Positions 1-8,666 of a stretch of 18,053 bases of DNA are shown here, piece after piece. Made by a program: the position numbers and the translations under genes. Source of the stretch: an uncultured Collinsella sp. GTDB lineage: Bacteria; Actinomycetota; Coriobacteriia; Coriobacteriales; Coriobacteriaceae. Numbering within the stretch: position 1 is the first letter of the stretch; every line of letters starts with the position of its first letter. The notes under the pieces were generated by a model. That model was not told the origin of the DNA and did no database searches. It saw nothing but the letters and a program-made list of their open reading frames with translations. The DNA lies in assembly GCA_959600835.1 (NCBI GenBank), contig CAUGNQ010000042.1, positions 1-18,053 of the forward strand. The letters are read 5' to 3'.

Positions 1-1
1 G

Positions 2-1156
2 CTTTATGTCGTGTTGATCGGCACGCTGTATGGCCTGGACTTTGGCCTGGTTGCGGCCTTGTTGGCTTCTGTGGGCTTGGCGGTAGACTACTTTGTGCTC
101 TATGGCTACACCTTTGAGGGGCTGTTTTACGAGCCGTCCAACTGGCTGCCGTTTATCGCTTACTTTGTGGTGGGCGCCGTGTGCGGCTATGTTCAACTGC
201 GCAACAGCGAGGCCATTCGAGTTGAGCGCGACCAAAACGAGCTCGTGCGCAATCGTAATAACTTCCTGACGCAGCTGTATCACGATGCCATCGAGGACAA
301 GCGCGCCTACAAGCGCCAGATCGTGGGACGCCACGATAGCTTTGGCAAGATCTTTGCCGTGACACAAGAACTCGACGTGCTCAACCCGCGCGACATTTAC
401 CGCAAGTGCTGCGAGCTTTTGGGCGAGATTCTCGAAAACGATTCGGTGGCAATCTACCATGTTTCGGGCGGGGCATTTGCACGTCTGGTGGCGGCGAGTC
501 CCGCGATTGCCGACGATGCCGCGCGCTCGCTCACGCTTGAGCAGCTCAAACCCATCTTGGGCGACGTGGGCTCATCGGGCCTGTGGGTGAATCGTGGGCT
601 TACGCCGGGCCTTCCCATGTTTGGATACGCCATCGAGCGCGACGGTGCGCCCGCCGTGCTGATCTTCGTGCGCCGTGCGGCCGAGAATCAAATGACGCTC
701 TATTACCAAAACCTGTTCCGTATCTTGTGCGGCCTGGTCGAAAGCGCGCTGGGACGTGCCTTTGATTATGAGGCCGTGGCGCGGGATAGGCGCTGCGTTG
801 CCGGTACATGCGTGCTCAAGCAGGCGGCCTTTGGCCAAGAGCTCGCGGCCGAGCAGGCGCTGGCAGACAACAAGATGGGGAGCTTTGTGCTCCTGCGCGT
901 GGTGCCGGGCATGGAGCCCATCGGCGAGCTGGTGGGCGCGATTGGCTCTGCGATCCGCGAGAGCGATGCGGCGGGCTTGGTCGATGGTGACACGCTCTAC
1001 CTGCTCATGCGCCAGGCAAAGGCGTGCGATTTGCCCATTATCTGCGAGCGCCTGGCCGCGAAGCAGATTGCGGTGGAACCCGTCGATGGCGAGGACATCG
1101 TGGCGCTGCTGCAGCGCATTGGCAGCACCGGCGACGGTGAGGGGGATGCCGCTTGA
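2..1156 (+). CDS. pelD: PelD-like c-di-GMP receptor (5' end outside window)
   Basis: Inner-membrane regulator of Pel exopolysaccharide synthesis; in characterised systems PelD binds cyclic-di-GMP and switches on the PelDEFG synthase/transporter. The frame is open to the left edge, so the GTG at 11 is probably not the true start. What is visible: two hydrophobic segments (the last of an N-terminal membrane bundle), a charged coiled-coil-like linker (about bases 205-330), a GAF-like region (about 340-740) and a C-terminal degenerate GGDEF domain. In the GGDEF domain an RESD motif (956-967) sits exactly five residues before DGDTL (983-997), the place of GGDEF. This matches the RxxD inhibitory-site geometry of diguanylate cyclases with the catalytic motif lost. 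Family PelD is about 450 aa; 384 codons are seen here. pelE starts at the overlapping TTGA. The assignment rests on domain order plus pelE/F/G downstream. Confidence 0.85.
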   Translation, partial: LYVVLIGTLYGLDFGLVAALLASVGLAVDYFVLYGYTFEGLFYEPSNWLPFIAYFVVGAVCGYVQLRNSEAIRVERDQNELVRNRNNFLTQLYHDAIEDKRAYKRQIVGRHDSFGKIFAVTQELDVLNPRDIYRKCCELLGEILENDSVAIYHVSGGAFARLVAASPAIADDAARSLTLEQLKPILGDVGSSGLWVNRGLTPGLPMFGYAIERDGAPAVLIFVRRAAENQMTLYYQNLFRILCGLVESALGRAFDYEAVARDRRCVAGTCVLKQAAFGQELAAEQALADNKMGSFVLLRVVPGMEPIGELVGAIGSAIRESDAAGLVDGDTLYLLMRQAKACDLPIICERLAAKQIAVEPVDGEDIVALLQRIGSTGDGEGDAA

Positions 1157-2058
1157 TCTCGCTTGTCGTAGCTGCCGTCTTGTTGCTTATCCATGCGCTG
1201 GTTTGCCTGGTGCTGTGGACGCTTATGAAGTTGGGCCTGCTGCCGGTTCGCGGGCACATGCTTGCCGTAATGGCGCTCGTGCCGTTGTGGGGCCCGCTGC
1301 TGGTAGTGCTGCTTATCGCGCGCAGCGCCGTGTTTGGCGCGGATCTTAAGGATGCCACGCTGGAATCGCTGCGCATTAACGACGAGCTGCATCGCAACAT
1401 CTTGGTGCACGACCGCGATGCCGATGCGGGCGTGGTTCCGCTCGAAGAGGCGCTGATTGTCAACGACCCGGCAGACCGGCGCCGTTTAATGCTCTCCATG
1501 CTCACCGAGGAGCCCGATGCGTATTTGGCGCAGCTGCAGGCGGCCAAGCTTAACGACGACGTCGAGGTGGCGCACTATGCCGCGACGGCGGTGGCGCAGA
1601 TCTCCAAGGAGTCCGATCTTAAGCTGCAACAGCTGGAGCGAGCCTTTAAGACCGACCCGAGCGAGCAAAACCTCAACGCATACTGCGATTTTCTTGGTGA
1701 ATACTTGGACTCGGGTTTGGCTGAGGGCCGCGTGGCTCAGATTCAGCGCCAGCAGTATGCGCGCCTGCTTGCGCGTCGCTGCGAGCGCGAGGACTCCTTT
1801 GAGCTGCGCATTCGATACGCCACTGCCCTGGCCGATGCCGGCCAGATCGACGAAGCGCAGGCCGTGACTAACGAGCTGGTGCTCGACGCGCCAGAAGAGC
1901 AGGACGTTTGGATGCTCTGCCTTCGTCTTGCCGTGATGCGTCGCGATGGTGACGAGGTTCGCCACGTGATCGATGCGATCGATAAACAACATGTGTATTT
2001 GAGCGCCGAGAACCGCGAGGAGCTGGCATTTTGGCGCAACGGAGAGGAGGCCCGATGA
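1153..2058 (+). CDS. pelE: PelE-like membrane protein with TPR-like cytoplasmic domain
   Basis: Probable PelE, a partner of PelD and the glycosyltransferase PelF in the membrane synthase complex. The protein (301 aa) starts with two hydrophobic helices (about residues 2-20 and 31-52). A helical, acidic, TPR-like cytoplasmic part follows, with repeated patterns such as YLAQLQAAKLNDDVEVAHYA and ALADAGQIDEAQAVTNELV. The start is TTG at 1153, overlapping the pelD stop by four bases (TTGA) with a GAGGGGG ribosome binding site at 1139-1145. This arrangement suggests translational coupling. Sequence conservation of PelE is low in the family, so the name rests on topology, size and position between pelD and the deacetylase gene, the same order as the pelDEADAFG operon described in Bacillus cereus. 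Confidence 0.75.
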   Translation: MISLVVAAVLLLIHALVCLVLWTLMKLGLLPVRGHMLAVMALVPLWGPLLVVLLIARSAVFGADLKDATLESLRINDELHRNILVHDRDADAGVVPLEEALIVNDPADRRRLMLSMLTEEPDAYLAQLQAAKLNDDVEVAHYAATAVAQISKESDLKLQQLERAFKTDPSEQNLNAYCDFLGEYLDSGLAEGRVAQIQRQQYARLLARRCEREDSFELRIRYATALADAGQIDEAQAVTNELVLDAPEEQDVWMLCLRLAVMRRDGDEVRHVIDAIDKQHVYLSAENREELAFWRNGEEAR

Positions 2059-3935
2059 GCGTGATACAGCATATCCGCGACCGTGCGGGCCATTTTCGCT
2101 GGATGGGCCTGCTTGTGGAGTGGGCTGTTTTTATTGCCATGGCGGCCGTGCTGTTGATCGAGCGCGCCGGTGTGCAGTACGGCGCCAGCCAGCATAAGCT
2201 GGGGATGCTTGCCGCCAACGATGCGGTACCGGCTGGGTCGGCGATGTTTGGCCAAAAGCCCACGTGCCTGGTCATTACCGATACTAATCAGGATGGCGTC
2301 GAGGACGTAAAAGAACAGTTCGACCAGATCCTGCTCGACATGAAGATCGCGCACCGCGACGTGGACCTTGCCCTGGACGGCGCGGATGCCATACCCTCGC
2401 TGACCTCCTACGATCGCGTGATTTTGCTTATGCCGTCGCTCGATGGACTCGGTACGCACTTGACCGACATCATGAGCTGGGTGAGCGCCGGCGGTTCGCT
2501 GATGCTCGCCATGACGCCGGATAACTCGGGCTACCTGCAGGTGATTGCTCCCAAGCTTGGTATTGAGTCGGCCGGATATGATTACGTGACGGTCGAGAGT
2601 ATTGTGCCGAGTAAGGACTTTATGCTGGGAGGGGGAGAGCGCTACGACCTCTCGGACCCCTTCAATTCGTCGCTTTCTGTTTCGCTGCGCGAGACGGCGC
2701 GCGTGTGGGCGGTGACTGGCGATGCAGACACTCCGCTCATTTGGTCGAAAGACTGCGGTGGTGGGCGCACCGTGGTGTGCAATATTGGCATCTACGACAA
2801 GGTCATGCGTGGGTTCTATGCTTCGGCCATAAGCCTGCTGGGTGATACCACGGCCTATCCGGTCATCAACAGCGCCGTGTTCTATCTGGACGACTTTCCC
2901 AGTCCTGTGCCCTCGGGCGATGGCACTTATATCAAGCGTGACTACGGCCTTTCCATTGCGGATTTTTACACCAAGGTCTGGTGGCCCGATCTGCAAAAGC
3001 TCGCGCAAAAATATGGCATTCGCTATACCGGCGTGATGATCGAAAACTACGAGGACGCGGTCAACCAGACCGAGCCCGCGCGCCAACCCGATACCACGCA
3101 GTTCCGCTATTTTGGCGGCATGCTGCTGCAGATGGGCGGCGAGCTGGGCTTTCACGGCTACAACCATCAGCCGCTTGCGCTCTGGGACACCGACTATGGT
3201 ACGCTGTACGTCTACAAGACCTGGAAGAACAAAGAGACGCTCGTCGCTTCGCTCAACGAACTTATCGCGTTTCAAGACGAGGTCCTGCCCAATGCTCATG
3301 GCTCGGTTTACGTGCCGCCGTCGAATATCCTTTCGGCCCGCGCGCGCAAGCTTATCGGTACCGATGTTCCGCGAATTAAGACCATTGCCAGTACCTATTT
3401 TGAGGATGGCACCGACCTGCCGTACGTGCAGGAGTTTGGCGTGGCGAGCGATGGCATTGTGGAGCAGCCGCGTATTGTTTCGGGCGGCATGGTCGACGAT
3501 TCCTATATGCGCCTGGCAGCCGTGTCCGAGCTCAACATGCACTACGTGAGCACGCACTTTATGCACCCGGACGATCTGCTCGATCCCGATCGTGGTGCCA
3601 AGGAGGGCTGGGAGGTCTACAAGGGCGGCCTGGTCGACTACCTGGAGTGGCTTACCAAGTTTGCGCCCGACCTGCGGCACCAGACGGCGTCGGAGTGCTC
3701 CGGTGCCATCCAGCGCTTTTCGTCGGTGACGGTGAGCGTGGATACAAGTGCGGATGCCTGGACGCTCAGCTTGGACAATTTCCATGACGAGGTGTGGCTC
3801 ATGTTCCGTGCCAACAATGGCGAGCCGGGTGCAGTCACGGGTGGCGAACTGACGCACCTTACGGGCAATCTGTATCTGCTCAAGGCAAATGATAAGACCG
3901 TGACGATCGAGCGCAAGGAGGGTGGCGACAAATGA
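2055..3935 (+). CDS. pelA: PelA-type polysaccharide deacetylase (DUF2194-like)
   Basis: Membrane-anchored protein of 626 aa that probably de-N-acetylates the Pel-like polymer outside the cell. An N-terminal hydrophobic helix (about residues 16-35) is followed by a flavodoxin/amidotransferase-like alpha/beta region (about 60-265). A NodB-like deacetylase domain comes next: YLDDFPSP at 277-284 supplies the paired aspartates (D279, D280) and HGYNH at 367-371 the two metal-binding histidines. No glycoside hydrolase domain, as found in Pseudomonas PelA, is evident, so this resembles the shorter deacetylase-only PelA of Gram-positive pel operons. The start is ATG at 2055 in the ATGA overlap with pelE, with the strong site GGAGAGGAGG at 2041-2050; an in-frame GTG/ATG-like start further upstream lies within pelE. 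The stop overlaps pelF by ATGA. Confidence 0.82.
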   Translation: MSVIQHIRDRAGHFRWMGLLVEWAVFIAMAAVLLIERAGVQYGASQHKLGMLAANDAVPAGSAMFGQKPTCLVITDTNQDGVEDVKEQFDQILLDMKIAHRDVDLALDGADAIPSLTSYDRVILLMPSLDGLGTHLTDIMSWVSAGGSLMLAMTPDNSGYLQVIAPKLGIESAGYDYVTVESIVPSKDFMLGGGERYDLSDPFNSSLSVSLRETARVWAVTGDADTPLIWSKDCGGGRTVVCNIGIYDKVMRGFYASAISLLGDTTAYPVINSAVFYLDDFPSPVPSGDGTYIKRDYGLSIADFYTKVWWPDLQKLAQKYGIRYTGVMIENYEDAVNQTEPARQPDTTQFRYFGGMLLQMGGELGFHGYNHQPLALWDTDYGTLYVYKTWKNKETLVASLNELIAFQDEVLPNAHGSVYVPPSNILSARARKLIGTDVPRIKTIASTYFEDGTDLPYVQEFGVASDGIVEQPRIVSGGMVDDSYMRLAAVSELNMHYVSTHFMHPDDLLDPDRGAKEGWEVYKGGLVDYLEWLTKFAPDLRHQTASECSGAIQRFSSVTVSVDTSADAWTLSLDNFHDEVWLMFRANNGEPGAVTGGELTHLTGNLYLLKANDKTVTIERKEGGDK

Positions 3936-5359
3936 GGATCTGCTTGGTACTCGAGGGTTGCTACCCCTATGTGCACGGCGGCGTGTCCACGTGGATGCAT
4001 GGCTACATTACGGCCATGCCCGAGCACGAGTTTGTGCTGTGGGTGATTGGCGCACATGCCGAGGACCGCGGCAAGTTTGTCTACGAGCTGCCCGGCAACG
4101 TGGTCGAGGTGCACGAGGTGTTCCTGGACGATGCCCTGCGGCTTTCGGGCGAGCAGCACGAAGCCAGTTTTGACGACCGCGAGCGCGAGGCGCTGCGCCG
4201 CCTGGTGTCGCTCTCCAATCCGGACTGGGACGTGTTGTTCGATATCTTTCAGCGCCGTCGCGTGCACCCGCTCTCGTTTTTGCAGAGCCGCACGTTTATG
4301 GATATCTTTCGCGACGTGTGCCTGGCCGAGTACCCCTACACGCCCTTTGCCGATGCATTCCACACCATGCGCTCCATGCTGTTGCCCGTGCTCTACCTTC
4401 TGGGCAGCGAGGTGCCGGTGGCCGATGTGTATCACGCCATCTCGACCGGCTACGGCGGCCTGCTCGCCTGCCTGGGCTCAAGCGTTCACCAGGCTCCGGT
4501 GCTGCTGACCGAGCACGGAATTTATACACGTGAGCGCGAGGAAGAGATCATTCGCGCCGACTGGGTGGTGCCCTCGTTTAAGGACCGCTGGATTCGCTTT
4601 TTCTACCTGCTTTCGGAGGAGATCTACCGCCGCGCCTTCCGCGTGACCAGCCTATTCCACAACGCCCGCAAGACGCAGATTGATATGGGCTGCGATGCGG
4701 ACAAATGCCTGGTCATCCCCAACGGCATCCAGTTCGATCGCTTTAAGGATATTCCCTTAAAGACCGATGACGGCTGGGTGGACATTGGCGCGGTGGTGCG
4801 CCTGGCGCCCATCAAGGATGTCAAGACCATGATTTATGCCTTCTTTGAGCTGCACGAGCGCCTGCCCAAGGTGCGCCTGCACATCATGGGCGGCGTGGAC
4901 GACGAGGAGTACGGCGCCGAGTGCCACGCGCTGGTCGAAACCCTGGGCGTGCGCGACCTGATCTTTACCGGCCGCGTCAACGTGGTCGAGTACATGGAAA
5001 AGCTCGACTTTACCATTTTGACGAGCATCTCCGAGGGCCAGCCGCTCAGCGTGCTGGAGTCGCTTGCAGCGTGCCGTCCCTGCGTGACGACTGAGGTGGG
5101 CTGCTGTCGCGAGCTTCTCGAAGGCGCCCCGAGCGACGACTTTGGCGTGGCGGGTTTTGTGACGCCGCCTATGTATCGCAAGGGCTTGGCCGATGCCATG
5201 GAACGCATGTGCACAAGCCGCGCCCGCCGTATCGAGATGGGGGAGCGCGGCCAGCGTCGCGTTGCCACGTACTTCTTGCACGAGCAGATGCTCGCCAACT
5301 ATCGCGCGCTGTACGACGAGACGGCATGTGCGTTTAACCTGCCCAGAGAGGGGGAGTAG
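3932..5359 (+). CDS. pelF: PelF glycosyltransferase (GT4)
   Basis: Cytoplasmic glycosyltransferase of 475 aa that is expected to polymerise the Pel sugar chain from UDP-sugars. Near the N-terminus, EGCYPYVHGGVSTW gives the glycine-rich GGVSTW loop typical of PelF. The C-terminal Rossmann half has the GT4 signature: IPNGIQFDRF, VVRLAPIKDVKTMI and the EX7E pair E368/E376 in EGQPLSVLE. Length and motif order match PelF (about 500 aa). The start is ATG at 3932 in an ATGA overlap with the deacetylase stop, with AAGGAGGG at 3916-3923. The stop lies three bases before pelG. This is the most confidently named gene of the operon together with pelG. Confidence 0.93.
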   Translation: MRICLVLEGCYPYVHGGVSTWMHGYITAMPEHEFVLWVIGAHAEDRGKFVYELPGNVVEVHEVFLDDALRLSGEQHEASFDDREREALRRLVSLSNPDWDVLFDIFQRRRVHPLSFLQSRTFMDIFRDVCLAEYPYTPFADAFHTMRSMLLPVLYLLGSEVPVADVYHAISTGYGGLLACLGSSVHQAPVLLTEHGIYTREREEEIIRADWVVPSFKDRWIRFFYLLSEEIYRRAFRVTSLFHNARKTQIDMGCDADKCLVIPNGIQFDRFKDIPLKTDDGWVDIGAVVRLAPIKDVKTMIYAFFELHERLPKVRLHIMGGVDDEEYGAECHALVETLGVRDLIFTGRVNVVEYMEKLDFTILTSISEGQPLSVLESLAACRPCVTTEVGCCRELLEGAPSDDFGVAGFVTPPMYRKGLADAMERMCTSRARRIEMGERGQRRVATYFLHEQMLANYRALYDETACAFNLPREGE

Positions 5360-5362
5360 CCG

Positions 5363-6907
5363 GTGGCCGGAATTGGTTTTGAGCTCAAGCGCCTGTTTAG
5401 GCGCAAGGGCCTGTTTGCCACGATGCGCGCTTACGGCTACGCCGGCATTGTGTGCACGGGCCCCATGCTGTTGGGCGTTCTGCTCCAGGTGGGTATCTTG
5501 GTGCTGTGCGGTTTGTGGGGTGTGGGCCGTGCCAACCAGGATCTGCTGGTGTGCATGGTGACCTACACACTGCTGGCCTCGCTTACGCTCACGAGCTTTT
5601 TCTCCATGCCGGTCACGCGCTTTTTGGCTGATATGTTGTTTGCCGAGCGCGAGGACGAGATTCTGCCTTCGTTTTGGGGCTCCAACGCCATCATGCTCGT
5701 TGCGGGCACGGTGCTCTACGGTGTCTTTTTGCTGTTCTCGGGCGCCACACTGCTGCAGGGACTGCTGTGCCTGTGGCTGTTCAACATTATGATCGTCAAC
5801 TGGAACGGCATGAGTTACCTCACGGCCATCAAGGATTACCGCGGTATCCTGTGCAGCTTTGCGGCTGCCATTGGCGTGGCGTGCCTGTGCGCCCTGGCCG
5901 CGCTGGCGCTGGGACTGCCGCCTGTCGAGGGCCTTTTGGCGTCAATTGCTCTGGGCTACGGCGTCATGCTCGCCTGGGACGTGGTACTGCTGTACCGGTA
6001 TTTTCCGCAGAGCGACCGCAGCCCCTGGCCCTTTTTGCAGTGGCTCGATCAGTTTATGCCGCTGGCGCTCACGGGCCTGTTAACCAATCTGGGACTCTTT
6101 GCGCACCTGGTGATTATTTGGGCCGGTCCTATTGGCGTGCAGGTCAAGGGCTTGTTTTATGGCGCGCCCTACTACGATGTGCCGGCGCTCATCGCGTTTT
6201 TGACGATCCTGGTCACGACCGTCAACTTTGTGGTCTCGGTCGAGGTCAATTTCTATCCGCGCTACCGCGACTACTACAGCCTGTTCAACGACGGCGGCGT
6301 GGTGGGCGACATTGTGGTGGCAGAGGAGGGGATGCTCTCCACGCTCAACAGCGAACTGCGCTTTTGCGCGCTCAAACAGTTGTTTGTGACCGCGGCGGTC
6401 ATCTCGCTCGAGACCACGGTGCTCTCGGCCCTACCGCTGGGCTTTATCAACCTGATGCACGGGTATTTTCGTACTCTGTGCGTGGGCTATGGCCTGTATG
6501 CCGTGGGCAATACGGTGATGCTCATCTTGCTGTACTTTACCGACTACAAGGGGGCCGTGCTGGCCTCGGGGCTGTTTGCCAGTGTGGCCGGGCTGGCGAC
6601 TGCCGTGTCGTTGCTTTTGCCGCAGCAGTTTTACGGCTTTGGCTTTTTGTTGGGTGCGGCGGTGTTTTTTATCGTGGCGCTGCTGCGGCTCGATACCTAT
6701 ACCGCCAACTTGCCGTATCGTATCCTGAGCCAGCAGCCCATTGTGGCGACCGACAAGACGGGCTGGTTTACCGAACTTGGCCGGGTGCTCGACCGTGTTG
6801 AGCAATGCTACGAGGACAAGCGCGCGGGCGGTGAGCCGCGCAGTGCGTTTGAACGTATGGTGGTTCGCCTGTATCAAAAACATTGGGGAGGTTCTGATGA
6901 TCGATAA
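5363..6907 (+). CDS. pelG: PelG polysaccharide transporter (MOP superfamily)
   Basis: Polytopic inner-membrane protein of 514 aa, expected to move the growing Pel chain across the cytoplasmic membrane. It opens with MAGIGFELKRLF, the characteristic PelG N-terminus, followed by about twelve hydrophobic helices in the MATE/MOP pattern (for example YAGIVCTGPMLLGVLLQVGI and a hydrophobic stretch around residues 230-250). A short soluble tail ends near residue 514. The start is GTG at 5363, three bases after the pelF stop, with GAGAGGGGGAG just upstream (5346-5356). The 3' end overlaps the CotH-family gene by 11 bases, which ties the downstream module to the pel transcript. Confidence 0.92.
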   Translation: MAGIGFELKRLFRRKGLFATMRAYGYAGIVCTGPMLLGVLLQVGILVLCGLWGVGRANQDLLVCMVTYTLLASLTLTSFFSMPVTRFLADMLFAEREDEILPSFWGSNAIMLVAGTVLYGVFLLFSGATLLQGLLCLWLFNIMIVNWNGMSYLTAIKDYRGILCSFAAAIGVACLCALAALALGLPPVEGLLASIALGYGVMLAWDVVLLYRYFPQSDRSPWPFLQWLDQFMPLALTGLLTNLGLFAHLVIIWAGPIGVQVKGLFYGAPYYDVPALIAFLTILVTTVNFVVSVEVNFYPRYRDYYSLFNDGGVVGDIVVAEEGMLSTLNSELRFCALKQLFVTAAVISLETTVLSALPLGFINLMHGYFRTLCVGYGLYAVGNTVMLILLYFTDYKGAVLASGLFASVAGLATAVSLLLPQQFYGFGFLLGAAVFFIVALLRLDTYTANLPYRILSQQPIVATDKTGWFTELGRVLDRVEQCYEDKRAGGEPRSAFERMVVRLYQKHWGGSDDR

Positions 6908-8666
6908 GTTGATGTCTCGCCGCTGCCTGATCGAGGCGGCTGCCGGCGCGCTGTTGCTTTCGGGCTGTTCGTCTCAGGACGAATCCTCGACTAAAAAGGT
7001 CAAAAAGCAGGACAAGATTAAAAAGGCCGAGGCCTCCGACCAGTCCAAGCACCTGCGCGATAAAGACGAGCTGTACGAGGTCTACGACGACTCGGGTATT
7101 GTGACCATGTATCTGACGGTCTCGCGCGGCAACAGCTCCGAGAACACCGACCACAGTTGGGCCGAGATCAACACGTACTCGGTGTATGACTATGCCGACA
7201 TGGGCGTGACGCGCTATCAGGTTATGGGCCTGCTGCAGCCGGGCGACGAAGACGGCCCGGTGGCCGGCGAGGTTGGCTATGGCGAGGAAGCGCCCAATGC
7301 CACCGTGCAGGTGCGAGGTCAGACATCGAGCATGAACTCGCAAAAGAATTACAAGGTGGAGCTCAAAAAGGGCAAGGGTACCTGGCGCCAACAGCGCGCG
7401 ATTGCACTCAACAAGCACATGGGCGAGGGTATGCGTTTTCGCAACAAGATGGCCTACGACCTTATCCGTGGGATTCCCCAGATGATGGGCCTGCGCACAC
7501 AGTTTGTGCATCTGTGGGTGTGCGACCAGACCGAAAAGTCCAACGACACCTTTGAGGACTACGGCCTGTTTACGCAGGTGGAGCAGCTCAACAAGACGGC
7601 GCTTAAGGCGCACGGCTTGGATAAGAACGGGCATCTGTATAAGGTGAACAGCTTCGATTACCATCGCTACGAGGACACCATTAAGCTCGCCGACGATCCC
7701 GACTACAACCAGGCAAGCTTTGAGGGCATGCTCGAGATTAAGGGCGATTCGGACCACACCAAGCTCATCGAGATGCTCGATGCACTCAACGACGAATCGC
7801 AAAAGATCGATGACGTGCTCGACACCTACTTTGATACCGAAAATCTGGTCTATTGGCTGGCGTTTCAGATCCTGACGGGCAACTGCGATACGCAGAACCG
7901 TAACTGCTATCTGTACAGCCCTCTCAACTCAAATACCTGGTACTTTTTAGATTGGGATAACGACGGCATGCTGCGTAAGCTGGAGCTTTCTCTTACCGGG
8001 TTTTCGGACTACGCGAGCTGGGAGCGCGGTGCAAGCAACTACTGGGGCAACGTACTGTTCAATCGTGCGCTGCGCAGCAAATCGTTCCGCAGCGAGCTCG
8101 ACCGCGCCGTCAAGGACCTGCGTTCGTATATGACCGAGGCATGCCTGAGCAAGATGATCAAGCACTACCGCGAGGTTACTGAATCGCTAGTCTTTGCTTC
8201 GCCCGATATCGACCATCTGCCTGTCACCAAGGACCAATACGAGCAGATCGCCGCGGCGATTCCCTCCGAGATCGAGGAGAACTACAAGAGCTTTCGCGAG
8301 AGTTTTAAAAAGCCCATGCCGTTCTACATCGGCGTGCCGCAGATCGATAACGGTAAGCTGCGTATGAACTGGGATGCGTCCTACGACTTTGAGGCGCGCG
8401 ACATTCGCTACACTGTGGAGCTTGCTCGTGACTATGCCATTAGCGACGTGGTCTTTAAGGCCGAGGACGTGCTGCTTCCCGAGGTGACCTGCGATGCGCC
8501 CGATGCCGGCCAGTATTTTGTGCGCGTGCGTGCCACCAACTCCGACGGTTATAGGCAAGATGCGTTTGACTACTATGTGACCGACGACGGCAAGCACTAC
8601 GGCATGAAGTGTTTTTACGTGCAAGACGGCGGTAAGGTCGTGGAGGACACGTATGAGGAGGGCTAG
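6897..8666 (+). CDS. CotH-family kinase-like lipoprotein
   Basis: Predicted exported lipoprotein of 589 aa with a CotH fold; characterised CotH proteins are atypical protein kinases that phosphorylate spore-coat or surface proteins. The N-terminus MSRRCLIE followed by a hydrophobic run and LLSGC (C24) is a lipobox, and SRRCLIE is twin-arginine-like. A lysine-rich linker (about 33-52) precedes the CotH core: VRGQTSS (139-145) with KNYKVELK, GMRFRNKMAYDLI (179-190), a GNCDTQNRNCYLY stretch (328-340) and LDWDNDG (351-357), which supplies the acidic metal-binding motif of the family. The C-terminal part (about 495-575) looks fibronectin-III-like. The start is ATG at 6897, not the longer reading frame beginning inside pelG, because GGGGAGG (6885-6891) precedes it and the signal peptide begins there. 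It overlaps pelG by 11 and the next gene by 14 bases. The substrate is unknown. Confidence 0.85.
   Translation: MIDKLMSRRCLIEAAAGALLLSGCSSQDESSTKKVKKQDKIKKAEASDQSKHLRDKDELYEVYDDSGIVTMYLTVSRGNSSENTDHSWAEINTYSVYDYADMGVTRYQVMGLLQPGDEDGPVAGEVGYGEEAPNATVQVRGQTSSMNSQKNYKVELKKGKGTWRQQRAIALNKHMGEGMRFRNKMAYDLIRGIPQMMGLRTQFVHLWVCDQTEKSNDTFEDYGLFTQVEQLNKTALKAHGLDKNGHLYKVNSFDYHRYEDTIKLADDPDYNQASFEGMLEIKGDSDHTKLIEMLDALNDESQKIDDVLDTYFDTENLVYWLAFQILTGNCDTQNRNCYLYSPLNSNTWYFLDWDNDGMLRKLELSLTGFSDYASWERGASNYWGNVLFNRALRSKSFRSELDRAVKDLRSYMTEACLSKMIKHYREVTESLVFASPDIDHLPVTKDQYEQIAAAIPSEIEENYKSFRESFKKPMPFYIGVPQIDNGKLRMNWDASYDFEARDIRYTVELARDYAISDVVFKAEDVLLPEVTCDAPDAGQYFVRVRATNSDGYRQDAFDYYVTDDGKHYGMKCFYVQDGGKVVEDTYEEG

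Noticed and set aside
1743..3857. 704-codon open frame on the minus strand across pelE and the deacetylase gene
   Set aside because: It mirrors the codon phase of the coding strand, has His/Arg/Val-rich low-information content, no domain and no ribosome binding site; a common by-product of GC-rich coding DNA.
6741..6896. Longer start for the CotH-family gene inside pelG
   Set aside because: The extra 52 residues are the shadow of pelG; a ribosome binding site and signal peptide mark ATG 6897 as the start.
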